A program made the position numbers and the translations under genes. Source: Thermoplasmata archaeon (GTDB taxonomy: Archaea > Thermoplasmatota > E2 > DHVEG-1). From it: 9,271 nt of DNA. Location of the stretch: positions 1 through 9,271 of the forward strand of contig JAUWGL010000021.1 of the NCBI GenBank assembly GCA_030606465.1, written 5' to 3'. Numbering within the stretch: the first letter of the stretch is position 1; every line of letters starts with the position of its first letter. The notes beneath the pieces were generated by a model that saw nothing but the letters and a program-made list of their open reading frames with translations, made no database searches and was not told the DNA's origin. This document shows, in pieces, positions 6,501-9,271 of this stretch.

Positions 6501-9058
6501 TCAGTAATTTCAACAATAAATTCTCCTTCGCCAATGAAACTGATGTCAGATGCATTAATGGAAAACGGAAGAATTGAACGTGGAAGGTTAACATCAACAT
6601 TGATATTTGAGATAACAATATTTGTAAATGAACCACTAGCAGTAAATACAAGATCCTCACCCTCGGTATAAAGCCCTATTTCTAGTAAATCACCAGAAAT
6701 TGTAAGTTCTTCCATAGATACATCAATAATGTTTTCTTGGTATTTTAAGACAAAATCAGTAACAGAAATAGAACCTGAGACTTCTAAACCAAAGTCTGCA
6801 TCAAATAACCATTTACCTGATTCATTCCAGGCAATACCAATAGTTCCAGATGCAGAACCTGATATATCAAGATCAATAGATGCCTGTAGTGTGATATCAA
6901 AAAGATCTGTTATATCTAAATCCATATCAACATCAAGCATACCACTAGTACCTTCTGCTATATACAGTATCAATTCACCAGATGCATCAGCTGTATTAAG
7001 TGTGAAAGTAGCAGAAATCTTAGGAATATTAACCTCTATTTTATCCTTCATCCGGAAATGGAAATCATAAAGACCAACAACTCCACTGCCATCAAAGTAG
7101 TAGGTTTTGTTACCATCAACTGTATCCCAAGATATGTTAAATACATCATTTGTTGTTTTTAATTTTATAGCACCAGATATAGTTCCAATTAATTCATCAT
7201 CATCCCAGTATGTGGAATCAAATGAGAAAAATGCAGAGTTATCTCCTTTGATTAATACATATCCCCAGTCACCATAGTCATGCCATTCCACATCGGTTAT
7301 ATTTAATGAAAAATTATACCAATGAGTAATTGTCCCGGTTTCATCAATATTTGTTCTTTTAAATTCGAAATTGTTGAATTTTAATGATAGATTAGTTATT
7401 TTTACACCGTGAACGATATCAAAACGGCAGTATCCTGAGACGTTTTTATCTTCTTTAACAATTGATAAACTACTGTCAATGCTTCCTTCTTTTGTTTTTT
7501 CTAAATGATCCATGGTTATTGAGTATTCGCCGTTAAAAGATGGTAGATAACTTATCATTTTTATATCTAGATTATAAATCTCAAATGATTTCCCTGCAAG
7601 TAATATCTCAGCATTTCCTTCTTTTAGTCCATTAAAGTATATCTCAAATGGTTTGTCCTCTGTCTTTTTAAGAGTTAATGATGCATCAAGAACTCCGTTA
7701 TCTGGTCCATTTCCTAATAATGATAGTGAAATATTATACATGCTATGTTTTAATGAGAAATATCCCTCAGATAGATCAAGTTCCATAAAAACATCAATTA
7801 TTGCATCTTCTGATAATGCGCTGAAGTCTAATGATCCGTTTCCTTCATCTTCCAAATGAACATTAAATGAGACACCTTCTCCTTCTGTATATATACTAAC
7901 ATTTGCTTTTCCTTTTTTAAGTAAGAATAATCTATCGCGGTTCCATTCTATTTTTGCTTTTGTAAACATATTTGAAAAATATGCTTTGTTTATGGGGTTT
8001 TCAAAATCATCACATACTCCTATTTCATCTACTGCTTCGCCATGTGCATCAAACTCGATAAAACCCTCTCTACCTGATTTAGATGATAATGTAACAAGTT
8101 CTGGTACTTCCTTTACATATGCATATGTTGAGTTAGCACCCTCTGTTATTGCTATATACATATCTACTTGTGAATCACCAGATCGTTGTCTTTCAAATTC
8201 AAATATCCTTTTTCCAAGACTCTTGCCTCTACTTAGGGATATCTCGGTTTCAACTGCAGGATTATACAGTGTTTTTGAGTATACCTCTGAAACAACTGTG
8301 TCTCCATTCATTTCTGCAAGACCTGATAATAGGTTTAATTTTTCTTTACCAGTAGTTGTTGCATCTGGTATCATAGCGAAATGAAAACCTGCTTTTTTTC
8401 TGGGATAAATTAGATTTGGTATGAATTTGAATATTACATCACATTTCTCTGGAGTTTTTTCTCCCTCTGGCGATTGATATCCAAATCGTACTCGGTCACC
8501 AGATAGGTTTTTTACTAATATTCCTGGGAAGTATAATTCTGCGTATCCTTCAAAAAATGCGTTTTCATCTAATTGATTGAAACCAGTTAGTTGTCTTATT
8601 GTTAGTTTAAAGTTTATTGATAATGACAGAGGTCTTGCAATCCCCGGTAGTATTGTATATCTTACGCCTATGTCATTTCCGTTTTCTCCATCGACATCTA
8701 TTTTTGTTTCAAAAAATAGTTTTAATCTTGTTTCTTTTTCCTGTCCGTTATAATTTGTGTAAAATCGTAATGTTGGATCATTTGCTCCTAGAGCAGTGTA
8801 ACTTTGTAATGTTTTTATTAAAGATGTCGTTGGCCGTCTACTAGCAATAATATTGTTTGTTTCCTTGGAGTTGTCTTTTGATTGTTGTTCTGATAGCTGG
8901 TTTATTAAATCATTTGTTTTTTGATTTAGCCCTTCTATTTTTTCTTTAAGTGTTGTTTCTGAGTTAAACCATTTAGCGCTAATTGTTGTTGAAAAAACCG
9001 TTGTTGCTAAGAAAAAAACAATTAATATGCTTATTACTTTCTTTATTTTTTCATGCAT
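3596..9058 (-). CDS. Giant secreted beta-repeat protein with PKD/Ig-like and tandem BACON-like domains
   Basis: A complete 1820-residue frame ends in TGA. The ATG at 9058 is fixed by an in-frame TAA four codons upstream and an AAGGA ribosome site 6 bases away. Domains by eye: signal peptide 1-28 (core ISILIVFFLATTVFS, likely cut after the Ala of TISA); coiled coil 37-55 with hydrophobic/neutral heptad positions 37, 41, 44, 48, 51, 55; unassigned N-terminal region about 90-330; long beta-repeat region about 365-1180, including an AWNESG module at 743-748 and an Asp-rich loop at 1083-1097; PKD-like domain about 1190-1278 (FSFGEGTS); two BACON-like Ig domains about 1279-1410 and 1411-1515; then beta repeats 1523-1820 containing ISWNET at 1723. 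At least 20 N-x-S/T sequons fit an archaeal glycosylated exoprotein. The C-terminus ends in a beta-strand with no membrane helix or sorting signal. No catalytic residues are recognised. It is probably a secreted or S-layer-associated structural or adhesive protein; that role is inferred. Confidence 0.96.
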   Translation of the reverse strand: MHEKIKKVISILIVFFLATTVFSTTISAKWFNSETTLKEKIEGLNQKTNDLINQLSEQQSKDNSKETNNIIASRRPTTSLIKTLQSYTALGANDPTLRFYTNYNGQEKETRLKLFFETKIDVDGENGNDIGVRYTILPGIARPLSLSINFKLTIRQLTGFNQLDENAFFEGYAELYFPGILVKNLSGDRVRFGYQSPEGEKTPEKCDVIFKFIPNLIYPRKKAGFHFAMIPDATTTGKEKLNLLSGLAEMNGDTVVSEVYSKTLYNPAVETEISLSRGKSLGKRIFEFERQRSGDSQVDMYIAITEGANSTYAYVKEVPELVTLSSKSGREGFIEFDAHGEAVDEIGVCDDFENPINKAYFSNMFTKAKIEWNRDRLFLLKKGKANVSIYTEGEGVSFNVHLEDEGNGSLDFSALSEDAIIDVFMELDLSEGYFSLKHSMYNISLSLLGNGPDNGVLDASLTLKKTEDKPFEIYFNGLKEGNAEILLAGKSFEIYNLDIKMISYLPSFNGEYSITMDHLEKTKEGSIDSSLSIVKEDKNVSGYCRFDIVHGVKITNLSLKFNNFEFKRTNIDETGTITHWYNFSLNITDVEWHDYGDWGYVLIKGDNSAFFSFDSTYWDDDELIGTISGAIKLKTTNDVFNISWDTVDGNKTYYFDGSGVVGLYDFHFRMKDKIEVNIPKISATFTLNTADASGELILYIAEGTSGMLDVDMDLDITDLFDITLQASIDLDISGSASGTIGIAWNESGKWLFDADFGLEVSGSISVTDFVLKYQENIIDVSMEELTISGDLLEIGLYTEGEDLVFTASGSFTNIVISNINVDVNLPRSILPFSINASDISFIGEGEFIVEITDGVITASANIGGDSELVINTLWVDIGIFVIGLEGLEVSGPTTVTLIADTSEEIPGGVTIDTADNITLDYLYLGPDFLMLYGLSGGGDSGFIFFSVNPHHNAMGFGLMPIITLAGAWHFDYVNVKEIGIPDISISGSISLECWFDPTFLSWLYLSGAANEETTVTILGIDIILSPGGFNILLQQKKLLEGDLLSTEGHKSLYLSADAHSWIKFRVPDVVELKFRGFINVRLDIDVDNDGKINAIFDLKDIDGAVVVEDAIKVIGEAHGKLEFSGYISNEGGVITVSDIDIDLSGEINAHIMIKPKDGDWIPLTDFSTNGAVVLLMDDKVDRPTTFKTPKGGVEDVLFEAWYAPPIAVESEPGTQYTYTFSFGEGTSYEITTDKTEVTVPVSHLPDYALGEYHASVVVSLEGYDDVDDDVTIVVMKGNYIDMSPSGMNGVVFNYDEVDENGKLHFSFKVKNKADEDHPYTLYWDTDVGTGGDDPDIYALWRMDEWVFEPQNGILNAGKETIVNVTAYPPTDHADHIDLEDCAYTFVNNTNYEEYTKGNEDSGYAQIIIYDGLVWLNPTDVMYLPTLDLGEEISSSFWIRNAGSQPLNWAVSDHPSNGTWSFSPSSGTIPPGSGGSVRFTITAPAENDVDLSGEIKVINTADSSDYDTVRVVTSTKSSGQPQGDVEITADGNDISVKIGGYIDINVDNLVFEINGVSGMLNGHFFFESTDSYVYINFTKNDISSLSVDGSAEFSIENFKFAYGDGINIEISKVITGGFNCEQGKSGSFHITVDDTFTDIDINLHLNHEFSNFTLVGNLDVDISSSLDGSLWIEWDLNGDIKNVNIDGDLFGYNYMEVSITDFNFTMNNFSFTADEIYFNRAVDISWNETDLYLESETIIQASNIHFVLNGDLDIIITSGNIEIDGSLLFQFRMYDDHFRLYIFTTGLSLNGQIHVYFGDYYGYCTIFFTIVGEIWIEVYLD
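4514..5224 (-). repeat. Tandem BACON-like Ig domain pair inside the 1820-residue protein
   Basis: Residues 1411-1515 contain the pattern typical of BACON/ASPM-like Ig domains: RNAGSQPLNW, then WSFSPSSGTIPPG, then a V-x-F-x-I strand. Residues 1279-1410 contain a diverged copy: FKVKNKADED followed by WVFEPQNGILNAGKETIVNV. The W-x-F-x-P-x-x-G-x-[IL]-x-x-G core in both supports an internal duplication. In known families such domains mediate protein or carbohydrate binding or act as spacers; which applies here cannot be told. Confidence 0.7.
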
Positions 9059-9063
9059 ATGAG

Positions 9064-9070
9064 TTCCTTA
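9064..9070 (-). promoter_or_regulatory. Ribosome binding site of the 1820-residue gene
   Basis: The minus strand reads TAAGGAA, with AAGGA ending 6 bases before the ATG. The same bases supply the in-frame TAA that excludes a longer N-terminus. Confidence 0.6.
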
Positions 9071-9106
9071 TCCAAATTTTTATTCGTAATGGGAAATATT
9101 TTTTTC

Positions 9107-9120
9107 CATATTATATATTT
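9107..9120 (-). promoter_or_regulatory. Candidate TATA box of the 1820-residue gene
   Basis: The minus strand reads AAATATATAATATG about 50-60 bases upstream of the ATG. A start of transcription about 25 bases downstream would leave a leader of roughly 30 bases containing the ribosome site, a normal archaeal layout. Further TATA-like stretches lie at 9131-9152, so the assignment is tentative. Twelve bases (ATATATAATATG) are identical to an element upstream of the other giant gene. Confidence 0.45.
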
Positions 9121-9214
9121 ATCTCTAATGGTATATATATTTTATTATATAAATTTTCACTAAAGCTTAAATATTAGTCAAAAAACAGTTATTTTTTAAA
9201 ATTTTTAATTATCT

Positions 9215-9240
9215 TGACTTTGTCAGATTAGCAAAGGTCA
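9215..9240. repeat. Imperfect inverted repeat upstream of the 1820-residue gene
   Basis: The plus strand has TGACTTTG (9215-9222), a 9-base loop, then CAAAGGTCA (9232-9240). The arms pair over 8 bases with one bulged base. It lies about 100 bases beyond the best TATA candidate. It could be a regulator site or a weak hairpin belonging to whatever lies further right; neither is shown. Confidence 0.4.
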
Positions 9241-9271
9241 ATAAGTATCTGCTAAATATTACAACCCCCAT

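Larger units (their letters stand above)
9059..9271. other. Upstream non-coding region at the right edge
   Basis: These 213 bases are very AT-rich and hold no convincing gene. They contain the ribosome site and TATA candidates of the 1820-residue gene, the inverted repeat at 9215-9240, and a T6 run on the minus strand at 9181-9186 that could end transcription of a gene to the right of the window. Confidence 0.6.

Noticed and set aside
6357..8384. Several short plus-strand frames (for example 6357-6671, 6729-7070, 7986-8384) and a 62-codon minus-strand frame at 6472-6660
   Set aside because: All lie inside the 1820-codon gene in other frames and show no independent features.
8983..9177. Plus-strand frame of 64 codons spanning the start of the 1820-residue gene
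   Set aside because: It is Leu/Lys/Phe/Ile-rich as expected from AT-rich promoter DNA and the antisense of a signal peptide.
9209..9271. Twenty open minus-strand codons ending in TAA at 9209-9211, possibly the tail of an upstream gene
   Set aside because: Too short to judge; one of three frames staying open this long is expected by chance, and the region overlaps an inverted repeat.

Overview
The window looks like a surface-protein locus from an AT-rich archaeon. Ile is often encoded by ATA, both genes are preceded by TATA-like AT-rich promoters rather than clear bacterial -35/-10 boxes, and both giant products carry secretory leaders, many N-glycosylation sequons and Ig/PKD-like folds. The style suggests Thermoplasmatota or a related euryarchaeal lineage. 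That placement is inference, since no rRNA or housekeeping gene is present.

Both genes are on the minus strand, so the window reads right to left. From the right edge: positions 9059-9271 are non-coding, AT-rich upstream DNA with a TATA-like block, an AAGGA ribosome site and one imperfect inverted repeat. Gene A (3596-9058) is complete and encodes a 1820-residue secreted, beta-strand-rich protein. It has a signal peptide, a short coiled coil, a large N-terminal region, long runs of beta repeats, a PKD/Ig-like insert with a tandem BACON-like pair, and a final block of beta repeats. Positions 3374-3595 are a 222-base intergenic region holding the promoter and an odd G6 ribosome site for the next gene. 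Gene B starts at 3373 and stays open to position 1, giving at least 1124 residues; its stop lies outside the window.

Gene B encodes a second secreted giant: a leader almost identical to that of A, an acidic spacer, a hydrophobic/amphipathic helical segment, a 110-residue Asp-Thr-Gly tandem repeat (330 bp), a region sharing a 'AWNE' beta module with A, then at least eight copies of a 40-47-residue Gly-rich beta repeat and a Gly/Ser-rich extension.

A and B look like divergent members of one family: matching start sites, matching leaders, a shared beta module and the same overall style. They are probably neighbouring parts of a cell-envelope or adhesin-like apparatus. No enzyme, transporter, RNA gene, CRISPR array or mobile element is visible. 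Function beyond 'secreted, elongated, beta-rich surface protein' is inference.
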